Below, piece by piece: positions 23,644 to 32,699 of a DNA stretch of 49,090 nt. The position numbers were made by a program, and so were the translations under genes. The stretch lies in contig JAZRVT010000011.1 of assembly GCA_045599325.1 (NCBI GenBank), positions 1 through 49,090 on the forward strand, given 5' to 3'. The stretch's first letter is position 1; each line of letters starts with the position of its first letter. Below the pieces are notes generated by a model that saw only the letters and a list, made by a program, of their open reading frames with translations, searched no databases and was not told the DNA's origin. This DNA comes from Cacconaster sp045599325 (GTDB lineage Bacteria; Bacteroidota; Bacteroidia; Bacteroidales; UBA932).

Positions 23644-25387
23644 GGGAAACCTCCTTGAGCTGCTCCCTGTATGAAGAGAATATCTTGCTCTTGGAGACGA
23701 ATCCGAGGTATTTGTTCTCGTCATCGACGACCGGAAGGTTCCAGGCGCCTGTAGCCTCGAAGACATTCATCACACTGTCCATCCTGTCGTCTTCATAGAC
23801 GAAGGCCGGTGCACTCTTCATCAGTGAGTATATCCTGGTTGTGTCGTATTTTTCGGTGTCGAACATCATCTGGCGCACATCATCCAGAGTCACGACCCCC
23901 TGGAACCGGCCCTGGTCGTCAAGCACCGGGAAGATGTTGCGGCGGGAGACCGAGACCGCTCTGACAAGGTCACGCAGGGTCCCGTCCACGCTGACAGGAG
24001 TGAAGTCGTTCTCCACCAGATCTCCTGTGCGGAGCAGAGTCAGCACCGCCTGGTCGCTGTCGTGAGTCAGGAGGTCTCCCTGTGCAGCGATACGCTTGGT
24101 GTAGATGGAGTAGGACTCGAATATGCGGATGGTCGCGAAACTGACCACAGATGTCACGATAAGAGGGAGGAATAGGTCATAGCCGCCTGTGATCTCCGCA
24201 ATCAGGAAGATTGCGGTCAGAGGGGCCTGCATCACTCCGGTCATCATCCCCGCCATCCCCACAAGCACGAAATTGGCCTCGGGAAGGGTTCCGGCACCAA
24301 TCAGGTTGATGAACCTGGCCACTACGAACCCTGCCAGACCTCCGCTGACAAGCGTCGGTCCGAACGTGCCGCCCACTCCTCCTCCGGCGTTTGTGAAGGC
24401 AGTTGCGAAGACCTTGAAGAGCATCGTCAGGGCGAAGAAGCCGAGGAAGGCCCATTCATTGGAAAGCAGCTTGTCGCCGAAGATGCCGCCTGCCACTGCA
24501 CTCGCATTGTTGTGGAGCATCTCGGTCAAAGACTCGTAGCCCTCGCCGTAAAGCGGAGGGAAGAGGAATATGAGTATGCCGAGCAGCAGCGCGCCTGCAA
24601 CCCACCTGACGTATGGGCTTCTGAACCGGCGCATCCTGTCCTCAATCCTGAGTGTTGTGCGGATGAAATAGAGCGACATGAACCCGCAGAATATGCCGAG
24701 GGCGGCATAATACGGCAGGTTGACCATCCTGAAGTCCTGGATGGCGTTCGGGAAGGCCACAGCACGGCCGCTGAAAATGAAAGTGACCACCGTGGCCGTC
24801 AGTGAGGAGACCAGCAGAGGGAGCATCGTGCTCATCGCCATATTGAAAAGCAGGATCTCCATCGTGAAGAGGACTCCCGCGAGAGGGGCCTTGAAGATGG
24901 CCGCGATTGCCGCCGATGCCCCGCATCCCAGAAGCACAGTCATATTGCGGTAGGAAAGGCCTGCCTTGCGGGCGATGTTGGAGCCTATGGCCGCGCCGGA
25001 ATAGACAATCGGCGCCTCGGCCCCCACGCTGCCGCCGAAACCGATGGTCAGGGCGCTCGTGGCGATTGAAGACCAGGTGTTGTGAGCCCTTATTCGCGAT
25101 TCGTTGCGTGAGACGGCGGTAAGGACCTTCGTCACTCCGTGGCCGATATCATCTTTGACAACAAAGCGCACCAGCAGCAGGGAAAGCAGCATTCCGATTC
25201 CGGGATATACAAGATAGAGGAATCCGTCGGCAGGGGTGTTGAACCAGTTTGTGAGGCCGTGATGTATCCAATGGATCAAAGTGCGCAGCAGAGTTGCCGC
25301 GCATCCGCACAAAACACCCACCACCACTGCGAGGAGCAGCAGGAGCGTCTTTTCAGGAATGTTCTTTATTGTTTTTTTATTCGTCAC
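23636..25387 (-). CDS. ClC family chloride channel/antiporter with CBS pair
   Basis: 583 residues from a GTG at 25387 (VTNKKTIKNIPEK), which has AGGA five bases upstream and overlaps the upstream gene by 11 bp; ATG-type starts further upstream (25447, 25483) would lie deep in that gene. The membrane core spans ~20-420, with GGSVGAEAPIV, which holds the gating Glu of the GxEGP motif, and GGVGGTFGPTLVSGG (GxFxP). Two CBS domains follow (~445-505 and ~515-575), which often bind adenine nucleotides. Likely a Cl-/H+ exchanger or channel in the inner membrane. The Glu at the gate is compatible with exchange. Confidence 0.92.
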   Translation of the reverse strand: MTNKKTIKNIPEKTLLLLLAVVVGVLCGCAATLLRTLIHWIHHGLTNWFNTPADGFLYLVYPGIGMLLSLLLVRFVVKDDIGHGVTKVLTAVSRNESRIRAHNTWSSIATSALTIGFGGSVGAEAPIVYSGAAIGSNIARKAGLSYRNMTVLLGCGASAAIAAIFKAPLAGVLFTMEILLFNMAMSTMLPLLVSSLTATVVTFIFSGRAVAFPNAIQDFRMVNLPYYAALGIFCGFMSLYFIRTTLRIEDRMRRFRSPYVRWVAGALLLGILIFLFPPLYGEGYESLTEMLHNNASAVAGGIFGDKLLSNEWAFLGFFALTMLFKVFATAFTNAGGGVGGTFGPTLVSGGLAGFVVARFINLIGAGTLPEANFVLVGMAGMMTGVMQAPLTAIFLIAEITGGYDLFLPLIVTSVVSFATIRIFESYSIYTKRIAAQGDLLTHDSDQAVLTLLRTGDLVENDFTPVSVDGTLRDLVRAVSVSRRNIFPVLDDQGRFQGVVTLDDVRQMMFDTEKYDTTRIYSLMKSAPAFVYEDDRMDSVMNVFEATGAWNLPVVDDENKYLGFVSKSKIFSSYREQLKEVSHE

Positions 25388-25739
25388 CTTCTTCCTGGGC
25401 GGCCTCGGCAGCAGCGATGTCGTCGTCGGATGCAGGGAATCCTCCATCTTCTCCTCCTTCACCGCCGTCAGTCTCGTCGTCACCGGCGTCGAACAGTTCC
25501 TTCTCCGCCTCGGCGTAGTCGTCCACCTTCACCTTGATCTTGACAAGATAGAGAGCGTCAGGAATCTCGACCTCGACCACGTGGAAGAAAGTGCCGTCAG
25601 GCTTGTCGATCTTGACGATGTCCGCCATATAGTCGGCATAGCCGTGGGGATATTTCTCACGGAACGCGTCTGCGAGTTCTTCTGACATATTCTCGTAGCT
25701 GATAACAGCTCTTCTCTTTGGAGTATTGTTTCCTGCCAT
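25377..25739 (-). CDS. Small acidic conserved protein of unknown function
   Basis: 120 residues from the ATG at 25739 (MAGNNTPKRRAV). An in-frame non-ATG start at 25775 would overlap the ygiQ stop codon by 4 bp, but the ATG is preferred because it follows a spaced leader. Residues ~1-70 form the recognisable conserved part (VISYENMSEELADAF, HGYADYMADI, KIDKPDGTFFHVVEVEIPDA); the last ~45 residues are extremely acidic (runs of Asp, Glu and Ala). I have seen similar short proteins in Bacteroidetes with no assigned role. A TATAATTG sequence about 16-23 bp upstream of the start could be a degenerate -7 box. Confidence 0.8.
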   Translation of the reverse strand: MAGNNTPKRRAVISYENMSEELADAFREKYPHGYADYMADIVKIDKPDGTFFHVVEVEIPDALYLVKIKVKVDDYAEAEKELFDAGDDETDGGEGGEDGGFPASDDDIAAAEAAQEEGDE

Positions 25740-25771
25740 AGTTATGCTTGATTTGCGGATGCAATTATAGG

Positions 25772-27310
25772 TCATTTTTTCTTTCCCGCAAAAAAAAATG
25801 ACTTTTGCTTCTGTTTATTCGCAATTATCCGCTCTACAAACAGTTTTTCGCCCGTACGAGGGTCCCTGCCGGTATGGAACATCTCCGTCGAGACGCTCAT
25901 CGGGGTCGGGGTGAAATCCTGAACCTGGTCCATATAGAGCCCCTTGAGGGACCTGTTGCGGGAGAGCGCCTCCATATCCTTCATAGTGCAGCCCGGATGG
26001 CCGGACATGAAGTAAGGGACAAGCTGGTAGTTCAGTCCGTTGCGGCGGACCACACTGTCGAACTCCCTCTCAAGTCTCTGGAAAAGCCGGAACGAAGGCT
26101 TGCCCATAGCATTCAGCACGTGCTCCTCCGTATGCTCCGGGGCGACCTTGAGGCGGCCGCTCGTGTGGCGGGTCACCAGCTGCTCGAAGTAGCGTCGGCC
26201 GTCCTCGCTCAGGAAACCGTTCTCGTCCAGGAAGAGGTCATATCTGATACCGCTGCCGATATAGACGTGCTTTATGCCCGGCACTGCCAGCACCTTGCCG
26301 TAGAGCTCCAGCAGCGGGGTGTGGTCGTGGACAAGATTCCTGCACCTGTTCGGGAAGAGGCAGGAAGAGCGCACGCACTTCTCGCAGAGGCCCCTGTCAC
26401 GGCCTCCCATACGATACATATTGGCAGTCGGGGCGCCGAGGTCCGTGATGGTCCCCTTGAATTCGGGATGCTGCGTCAGCGCCCTCACCTCGCGGAGGAT
26501 GGACTCCTCGCTGCGCGACTGGATGGTGCGTCCCTGATGGGCGGTGATAGCGCAGAAATTGCACCCCCCGAAACATCCGCGGTGGGTCGTGATGGAGAAC
26601 TTGATCATATCGTAGGCCGGTATCCGCTTCCCCTTGTAGCGCGGGTGCGGCAGCCTGGTGTACGGAAGGTCATAGATCCAGTCCAGCTCTTCAGTTGCAA
26701 GGGGGCCTGCCGGGACAATCCTCGGCAGAGGCTCCGGGTTCTCCCCCCTGAGCCTGGCGGAGAGATATTCCGCTATCCTTACCACTGGTTTCTCCCCCAT
26801 TCCGGCTATCAGCCAGTCCGCCCCGGAGGAGTCAAGGACCGACGGATGCATCCTGTCGTCCCAGTAGTCATAATGGGGTTCGCGGCGCAGGGAGGCCTCG
26901 ATACCGCCTATCACTACCGGCACGTCGGGATATAACTGCTTGAGAATCTTCGTGTAGACTGTGACGGCCCTGTCAGGTCTCTGGCCCGCACGTCCCTCTG
27001 GAGTGTAGGCGTCATCGCTGCGCAGGCGTTTTGCTGCGGTGTAGTGGTTGACCATCGAATCCATCGCCCCCGCGGTCACTCCGAAGAAGAGCCTCGGGGC
27101 GCCGAGCTTGCGGAAGTCGCGGAGGTCATCCCTCCAGTTAGGCTGCGGCACGACAGCCACCCTCCAGCCCTTCGCCTCAAGGACACGGGCGATGACGGCG
27201 GCACCGAAGGCAGGGTGGTCCACATAGGCGTCACCCGTGAAGAGAATCACGTCTATGAAGTCCCAGCCGAGAGCGTCGACCTCCTTCTTGGATGTTGGAA
27301 GGAAACCCAT
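25772..27310 (-). CDS. ygiQ: YgiQ family radical SAM protein
   Basis: 512 residues. The N-terminal YgiQ domain (~10-230; DVILFTGDAYVDHPAF, VVIGGIEASLRREPHYDYW) is followed by a radical SAM domain with cluster motif CFGGCNFC (~252-259). It is about 100-200 residues shorter than proteobacterial YgiQ at the C-terminus and ends in a lysine-rich tail (FFFAGKKK), which is common in Bacteroidetes homologues. The substrate is unknown. Its ATG overlaps the argS stop codon by one base (TAATG), so translation is probably coupled. Confidence 0.9.
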   Translation of the reverse strand: MGFLPTSKKEVDALGWDFIDVILFTGDAYVDHPAFGAAVIARVLEAKGWRVAVVPQPNWRDDLRDFRKLGAPRLFFGVTAGAMDSMVNHYTAAKRLRSDDAYTPEGRAGQRPDRAVTVYTKILKQLYPDVPVVIGGIEASLRREPHYDYWDDRMHPSVLDSSGADWLIAGMGEKPVVRIAEYLSARLRGENPEPLPRIVPAGPLATEELDWIYDLPYTRLPHPRYKGKRIPAYDMIKFSITTHRGCFGGCNFCAITAHQGRTIQSRSEESILREVRALTQHPEFKGTITDLGAPTANMYRMGGRDRGLCEKCVRSSCLFPNRCRNLVHDHTPLLELYGKVLAVPGIKHVYIGSGIRYDLFLDENGFLSEDGRRYFEQLVTRHTSGRLKVAPEHTEEHVLNAMGKPSFRLFQRLEREFDSVVRRNGLNYQLVPYFMSGHPGCTMKDMEALSRNRSLKGLYMDQVQDFTPTPMSVSTEMFHTGRDPRTGEKLFVERIIANKQKQKSFFFAGKKK

Positions 27311-29082
27311 TACATCCTGTCAGGAAGCTGGATGCCGAGAATGTTCATCGCATGGCTGAGAGTGCGGGCGACTGTGTCAGCGAGCACCAGCCTCTGGCTG
27401 CGGACGGACGCATCCTCCTCACGGAGAATCTGGGTGTCGTGGTAGTATTGGTTGAACTCCTTGGCGAGGTCATAGGCGAAGTTCGCTATGACGGCAGGAG
27501 AGTGGGCCACACCCGCCTCGCGCACCTTCTCCGGATAAGATGCGAGCAGAGCGACAAGGGACTCTTCCTTTGGAAGGAGCTCTGCGCTGCCGCTTCCCTT
27601 CTCCATTCCTTCCGCCTTGCGGAGGATAGACTTGATGCGGGCGTGTGTGTACTGTATGAACGGGCCCGTGTTGCCGTTGAAATCAATTGACTCCTTAGGG
27701 TCGAAGAGCATGGTCTTGCGCGGGTCGACCTTCAGGATGAAATATTTCATAGCGCCGAGGGAGAGCATCCTGAAGAGAGCATCCTGCTCCTCTTCACTCA
27801 TTCCTTCGAGCTTGCCGAGTTCGAGGGAAGTCTCCTTTGCGGTGTTGTACATCTTCTCGACGAGGTCGTCGGCGTCGACCACAGTGCCCTCGCGGGATTT
27901 CATCTTGCCCTCCGGAAGTTCCACCATACCGTAGGACATATGGTAGATGGCGTCAGACCACTTGAAGCCGAGCTTGCCGAGGATGAGCTTGAGCACCTGG
28001 AAATGGTAGTTCTGCTCGTTGCCCACCACATAGATCATCTCGTCGAGACTGTACTCCTCGAAACGCTGCTGTGCTGTGCCGAGGTCCTGAGTCATATAGA
28101 CTGATGTCCCGTCGCCGCGGAGCAGGAGCTTCTGGTCGAGGCCGTCGCCTGTGAGGTCGCACCATACGGAGCCGTCATCCTTGCGGAAGAAGATTCCGCG
28201 TGCGAGGCCGTCCTCGACGAGGGCCTTGCCGCCCTTGTAGGTCTGCGACTCATAGTATGTGCGGTCGAAGGAGATACCGAGGCTGGCGTAGGTCTGGGCG
28301 AATCCCTCATAGACCCAGCCGTTCATCCTGCGCCAGAGGCCGACGACCTCAGGGTCGCCCTGCTCCCACTTGACGAGCATTGCCTGAGCCTCCTTCATTA
28401 TCGGGGCGCTCTTCTCTGCCTCTTCCTCGCTCATTCCGCTTTCCACAAGGCTCTTCACCTCAGCCTTCAGCAGGTCGTTGAACTTCACGTAGTAGTCCCC
28501 TATGAGGTGGTCGCCCTTCTTGCCTGCCTGTTCCGGAGTGATGCCGTTGCCGCACTTGAGCCAGGCGAGCATTGACTTGCAGATATGGATTCCGCGGTCG
28601 TTCACCAGGTTGACGCGGATCACACTGTGGCCGCAGGCCTTGAGCAGCTGGCTGATGGACCAGCCGAGGAGGTTGTTGCGGATGTGTCCCAGATGGAGAG
28701 GCTTGTTGGTGTTCGGGCTCGAGAACTCGACCATCACTGTTCTGCCGGTGGACGGGAGCTGGCCGTAGTCAGGCTGAGCGGCGATGCCCGCCAGAACCTC
28801 AGTCCAGTAGGATCCCGCAAGCTTGATGTTGAGGAAGCCCTTGACCACGTTGAAGCCCGCAATCTGCGGCACGTTGGCCTTGAGCCACTCACCTATCTCG
28901 TTTGCTGTAGCCTCGGGAGCCTTGCGGCTTGTCTTGAGGAGCGGGAAGACTACAAGCGTCACGTCACCTTCGAACTCCTTCCTTGTAGGCTGTGTCTGGA
29001 TGAGGGCCGGTGCCGGCTCGATGCCGTAGAGAGCCCTGACGGCAGATGCTGCGGAAGCAGCGATGAATTCTATATGGTTCAT
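27310..29082 (-). CDS. argS: Arginine--tRNA ligase
   Basis: 590 residues, class I aminoacyl-tRNA synthetase, full length. The N-terminal Add1 domain (~1-115) is followed by the catalytic core with HLGHIRNN (HIGH motif) near residue 132, the KMSKS-like GKMKSREGT near residue 395, and the C-terminal DALR anticodon-binding domain (~465-590; ending with GIQLPDRM). It charges tRNA-Arg. It starts 13 bp after the AGCS symporter gene. Confidence 0.98.
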   Translation of the reverse strand: MNHIEFIAASAASAVRALYGIEPAPALIQTQPTRKEFEGDVTLVVFPLLKTSRKAPEATANEIGEWLKANVPQIAGFNVVKGFLNIKLAGSYWTEVLAGIAAQPDYGQLPSTGRTVMVEFSSPNTNKPLHLGHIRNNLLGWSISQLLKACGHSVIRVNLVNDRGIHICKSMLAWLKCGNGITPEQAGKKGDHLIGDYYVKFNDLLKAEVKSLVESGMSEEEAEKSAPIMKEAQAMLVKWEQGDPEVVGLWRRMNGWVYEGFAQTYASLGISFDRTYYESQTYKGGKALVEDGLARGIFFRKDDGSVWCDLTGDGLDQKLLLRGDGTSVYMTQDLGTAQQRFEEYSLDEMIYVVGNEQNYHFQVLKLILGKLGFKWSDAIYHMSYGMVELPEGKMKSREGTVVDADDLVEKMYNTAKETSLELGKLEGMSEEEQDALFRMLSLGAMKYFILKVDPRKTMLFDPKESIDFNGNTGPFIQYTHARIKSILRKAEGMEKGSGSAELLPKEESLVALLASYPEKVREAGVAHSPAVIANFAYDLAKEFNQYYHDTQILREEDASVRSQRLVLADTVARTLSHAMNILGIQLPDRM

Positions 29083-29095
29083 TTATGGTTTCCTT

Positions 29096-30502
29096 CTATT
29101 TTTCGGTCTTGACTTTCTTTGTCTTATCAAAATATGCCTTCATCTCCTTGCGGGCCTTCGGGGCAAGGCAGAAGAGAGTTATCATCGTCGGGAACGCCAT
29201 AAGCGCGTATGCGCTGTCGATCAGGCTGACAGCTGCCTTGAGAGGGATCATCGCGGAGACTACGAGCATCACCAGGAAGAAGATGTTGTAGTACTTCGCG
29301 TTCTTTTCACCGAAGAGGTATCCGGTGCACTTCTGCCCATAGTATGAATACGAGAACATTGTGCTGAATGCGAAGAGGATGACCATCACGAAGAGCAGAT
29401 AGTTGCCCACTCCCGGGATAGCCGCCTCAAATGCATTGAGAGCGAACTTGAGGCCTTCCATAGAGCCCATTCCGTTTCCGGCAGGCATTATGGACGGGTC
29501 GACGCCGGCACCGATAAGGATTGCGATAGCGGTGAGGGTGCAGACGAGACCGGAGTCGATAGACGGGCCGATCATTGCGACGAGACCCTCGCGCACAGGC
29601 TCGTTGTTCTTGGATGCGCCGTGCATCATCGAAGCGGTTCCGACACCTGCCTCATTGACAAGGGCCGCACGGCGGACACCGGTGAGGGCGATGGTGATGA
29701 TGGAGCCTATACCTCCGCCGAGAGCACCGCGCGGAGTGAACGCGCCCACGACTATGTCGCGAAAGACGCCCGGTATTGCGCTGAGATGGGTCAGCATTAT
29801 GTAGAGCACGAGGGCGAAATAGAGGATCACCATCAGAGGGACCAGTTTGGTCGCCACTTTGGATATTCTCTTGATGCCGCCGAGGATGACGCCGGCCACG
29901 ATGAGGCCGATGATGAGGCCGATGATGAGACGGAGAGTGACGGTGTTCTGCTCAGGGGTGAAGAAGATCGTGGTGACAGACTCTGTAAGCTGGTTCGCCT
30001 GCATGATGCAGAGGGTTCCTATCAGTCCGAAGATTGAGAAGAAGACCGCAAGCGGCTTCCACTTAGCGCCGAGACCGGAAGTGATCATATACATCGGACC
30101 TCCCTGAACCTGACCTTCGGAGTCCTTGCCCTTGTACATCACGGCGAGGGTTCCCTCGAAGAACTTTGTCGCCATTCCTACGATTGCACTTATCCACATC
30201 CAGAAGATGGCGCCGGGGCCGCCTATGGAGAGCGCGATGGCCACACCGGCGATGTTGCCCATTCCGACAGTGGCCGCGATGGCGCTTGTCAGAGCCTCGA
30301 ACGAGGAGATCTGGCCATCTGCCTTGTCATCCTTTACCCTGAGGGCCTGGATTGAGCGGCCATAATAGCGAAGCGGTGCGAAGCGGCTGTATATCAGAAA
30401 GAACAGGCCGCCGCCGATAAGAAGGAAGAAAAGCGGATATCCGCAGATGAAATCGCTGAAAGCAGCGATTCCGTTGCCAATCGAGTTCCAGAATCCGTTC
30501 AT
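29096..30502 (-). CDS. Sodium:alanine/glycine symporter, AGCS family
   Basis: 468 residues with about 11 transmembrane helices. Family signatures are clear: TVGMGNIAGVA near residue 79, GGPMYMI and NEAGVGTASMMHGASK. It should take up alanine or glycine with Na+ across the inner membrane. The last ~20 residues are Lys-rich and cytosolic. It lies 11 bp after rpoD in the same direction. The segment encoding an LIIG repeat carries a 12-bp tandem DNA repeat at 29901-29929. Confidence 0.95.
   Translation of the reverse strand: MNGFWNSIGNGIAAFSDFICGYPLFFLLIGGGLFFLIYSRFAPLRYYGRSIQALRVKDDKADGQISSFEALTSAIAATVGMGNIAGVAIALSIGGPGAIFWMWISAIVGMATKFFEGTLAVMYKGKDSEGQVQGGPMYMITSGLGAKWKPLAVFFSIFGLIGTLCIMQANQLTESVTTIFFTPEQNTVTLRLIIGLIIGLIVAGVILGGIKRISKVATKLVPLMVILYFALVLYIMLTHLSAIPGVFRDIVVGAFTPRGALGGGIGSIITIALTGVRRAALVNEAGVGTASMMHGASKNNEPVREGLVAMIGPSIDSGLVCTLTAIAILIGAGVDPSIMPAGNGMGSMEGLKFALNAFEAAIPGVGNYLLFVMVILFAFSTMFSYSYYGQKCTGYLFGEKNAKYYNIFFLVMLVVSAMIPLKAAVSLIDSAYALMAFPTMITLFCLAPKARKEMKAYFDKTKKVKTEK
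29901..29929. repeat. 12-bp tandem repeat inside the AGCS symporter gene
   Basis: The unit ATGAGGCCGATG occurs at 29901-29912 and 29913-29924, with a partial third copy from 29925. On the coding strand it encodes repeated LIIG residues in a transmembrane helix. Gain or loss of a unit would be in-frame. Confidence 0.6.
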
Positions 30503-30513
30503 ATGATGTCAGT

Positions 30514-31374
30514 TTAACCGAGGTAACCTTTAAGAAGCTTGCTTCTTGCACTGTGACGGAGGCGGCGGATGGCCTTCTCCTTGATCTGGCGTACACGCTC
30601 GCGGGTCAGGCCGAACTTCTCGCCTATCTCCTCGAGGGTCATCTCCTGGCAGCCGATGCCGAAGAAGTACTTCACGATGTCGCGCTCGCGCTCGGTGAGG
30701 GTTGAGAGGGCGCGCTCGATCTCCTTGTTGAGCGACTCGTTGACGAGTCCGCGGTCAGCGTTAGGGGAGTCGTTGTTGACAAGCACGTCGAGAAGGCTGT
30801 TGTCCTCGCCGTCCACGAAAGGAGCGTCCACGGAGACGTGGCGGCCGCTGACGCGGAGTGTGTCGGCGATCTTCTCGCGCGGGGTGTCGAGTATCTCGGC
30901 TATCTCGTCAGGCGACGGCATCCTCTCGTGCTCCTGCTCGAACTTCGAGAGGGCCTTGTTGATCTTGTTGAGCGAACCCACCTGGTTGAGAGGCAGGCGT
31001 ACGATGCGGCTCTGTTCGGCGAGGGCCTGCAGTATGGACTGGCGGATCCACCACACTGCGTAGGATATGAATTTGAAACCACGGGTCTCATCGAACTTCT
31101 CTGCGGCCTTGATCAGGCCGAGGTTTCCCTCGTTGATAAGGTCAGGAAGGCTGATGCCCTGGTTCTGATACTGTTTTGCAACGGATACGACGAAACGGAG
31201 ATTTGCCCTTGTGAGTTTGTCGAGAGCCTCCTGGTCGCCTTTCTTGATTCGCTGGGCGAGCTCCACCTCTTCTTCGACGGTGATAAGCTCCTCCCTTCCA
31301 ATCTCCTGCAGGTACTTGTCGAGCGATGCGCTTTCCCTGTTGGTGATTGATTTAGTGATCTTTAGCTGTCTCAT
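30514..31374 (-). CDS. rpoD: Primary RNA polymerase sigma factor, Bacteroidetes type
   Basis: 286 residues, sigma-70 of the short Bacteroidetes primary class lacking region 1.1 and the large non-conserved insert. Seen: region 1.2 (DKYLQEIGREELITVEEEV), region 2 (NLRFVVSVAKQYQNQG, FDETRGFKFISYAVWWIRQ), region 3 (LNKINKALSKFEQ) and region 4.2 helix-turn-helix (TLEEIGEKFGLTRERVRQIK). This factor recognises the TTTG/TAnnTTTG promoters seen in this window. The short leader holds a hairpin plus T-run directly before the start codon, which is unusual for a housekeeping gene. Confidence 0.98.
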   Translation of the reverse strand: MRQLKITKSITNRESASLDKYLQEIGREELITVEEEVELAQRIKKGDQEALDKLTRANLRFVVSVAKQYQNQGISLPDLINEGNLGLIKAAEKFDETRGFKFISYAVWWIRQSILQALAEQSRIVRLPLNQVGSLNKINKALSKFEQEHERMPSPDEIAEILDTPREKIADTLRVSGRHVSVDAPFVDGEDNSLLDVLVNNDSPNADRGLVNESLNKEIERALSTLTERERDIVKYFFGIGCQEMTLEEIGEKFGLTRERVRQIKEKAIRRLRHSARSKLLKGYLG

Positions 31375-31381
31375 TTACAAT

Positions 31382-31433
31382 AAAAAAAATCGGATTTCCA
31401 AATAACAAGCACTTTCTTGTACGCGGAAATCCG
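31382..31433 (-). terminator. Hairpin with T-run between the protease gene and rpoD
   Basis: Read on the minus strand, a perfect 9-bp stem (CGGATTTCC and its complement, 31391-31399 with 31425-31433) encloses a 5-bp inner stem (31405-31409 with 31416-31420) and is followed by one A and eight T (31389-31382). It lies 25 bp after the protease stop codon and fits an intrinsic terminator. The T-run ends 7 bp before the rpoD ATG, so if rpoD is transcribed from upstream the same structure would act as an attenuator. Confidence 0.75.
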
Positions 31434-31457
31434 AAATTTGTTTCAGAATTGCGGGCT

Positions 31458-32597
31458 CTACAGGGTCACAATCACCTCTTTTTGCCTGCCGTCCCTCCAG
31501 ATTGTGATGACTGCCTGCTCTCCCGGCCGGAGCCTGCTGATCTGTTCCTGCAGGGCTGCGCTGTTCTGCACACGGTTCAGATTGACTTCGAGGATGATGT
31601 CGCCGGCCACTATGCCTGCATTCTCAGCCACTCCGCCTTTCGCGACATCCGCCACATAGACTCCCCTCACCTCGCCCAGACCTGCTGAGGCGGCAAGGTT
31701 CGATGTCATATCGGTGATGCTGACACCGAGCATCGCCCTGCGCACCTCGCCGTACTGGATGAAGTCGTCAGCCACCTTGCTCACGATATTGACAGGCACG
31801 GCGAAGGAATAGCCTGCATAAGAGCCTGTCAGAGAGATGATCGAAGTGTTGATGCCCACAAGTTCGCCGGCCGCGTTGACAAGCGCGCCTCCGCTGTTGC
31901 CGGGGTTGACGGCAGCATCTGTCTGGATGAACGACTCGACACGGTACTGTCCGTCATAGTTCGGAAGCGAACGTCCCTTCGCGCTCACGATCCCCGCAGT
32001 GATGGTCGAGCGGAGGTCGTATGGCGAGCCGATGGCGAGCACCCACTCCCCGAGACGGAGGTCGTCCGAATTGCCGATCCTGATTGCCGGCAGATCCTCA
32101 GCGTCGATCTTCAGGAGAGCGATGTCAGTCGCAGGGTCAGTGCCCACGAGCTTTGCGCTGTAGACCTGGTTGTTCTCGAGAGTCACCTCGATCACATCTG
32201 CACCCGCTATCACGTGGTTGTTGGTCACAATGTAGCCGTCAGGACGGATTATGACGCCGGAGCCGAGTCCCACCTGGTCTTTAGGAGTCTGGGCGAAACC
32301 GAAGAGCAGGTCAAGGATAGAGTTCGGCTGCTGCTGGTACTTCGCCTTCTGAGTCACCTTCACATAGACGACCGCCTGGACCGCGCTTTCCGCGGCATCG
32401 GAGAAGTTGGCCACATTGGTTGTGACAATGCGCCGCTCGGGCGCTGACTTTTTGGCAGAATCACCGCTCCTTGAAACTATCTCGGCGATTGCCTCGCTGT
32501 CCTTGATCTTGTTTTCAACAGTCTTGAGAGCCACAAAGTACCCCACTCCACCGGCAATGACAGCGGCGAGTAATAAATAAAGAACCTTTTTACCCAT
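31458..32597 (-). CDS. DegP/DegQ-type serine protease with a single PDZ domain, membrane anchored
   Basis: 379 residues. An N-terminal hydrophobic helix (~5-24) anchors or exports it to the periplasm. The trypsin-like domain (~65-270) has the triad His128 (TNNHVIAG), Asp158 (ATDIALL) and Ser235 (GNSGGAL). One PDZ domain follows (~280-379; LNRVQNSAALQEQISRL). Typical DegP has two PDZ domains; a single one makes this closer to DegS or the short HtrA type. Likely periplasmic protein quality control. It is divergent from dnaN with 102 bp between the start codons. Confidence 0.93.
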   Translation of the reverse strand: MGKKVLYLLLAAVIAGGVGYFVALKTVENKIKDSEAIAEIVSRSGDSAKKSAPERRIVTTNVANFSDAAESAVQAVVYVKVTQKAKYQQQPNSILDLLFGFAQTPKDQVGLGSGVIIRPDGYIVTNNHVIAGADVIEVTLENNQVYSAKLVGTDPATDIALLKIDAEDLPAIRIGNSDDLRLGEWVLAIGSPYDLRSTITAGIVSAKGRSLPNYDGQYRVESFIQTDAAVNPGNSGGALVNAAGELVGINTSIISLTGSYAGYSFAVPVNIVSKVADDFIQYGEVRRAMLGVSITDMTSNLAASAGLGEVRGVYVADVAKGGVAENAGIVAGDIILEVNLNRVQNSAALQEQISRLRPGEQAVITIWRDGRQKEVIVTL

Positions 32598-32613
32598 ATT
32601 ACTTCTTTTTTAT

Positions 32614-32621
32614 TATATTTG
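32614..32621 (+). promoter_or_regulatory. -7 promoter box for dnaN run
   Basis: TATATTTG, a perfect TAnnTTTG match, lies 78 bp upstream of the dnaN ATG in the gap shared with the divergent protease gene. No clear -33 TTTG at the usual spacing. The leader would be about 70 bases. Confidence 0.5.
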
Positions 32622-32699
32622 TCAGTTGATTCAGTGCGGAAGACATCTTCAAATACCGTGCTAAATCGAAAAACCAGGAAAATCAATAAAACGACAAAT

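Noticed and set aside
25805..26935. 376-residue open frame on the plus strand opposite ygiQ
   Set aside because: Low-complexity Arg/Val/Leu/Glu-rich translation without motifs; the opposite strand has the YgiQ domain and the CxxxCxxC cluster.
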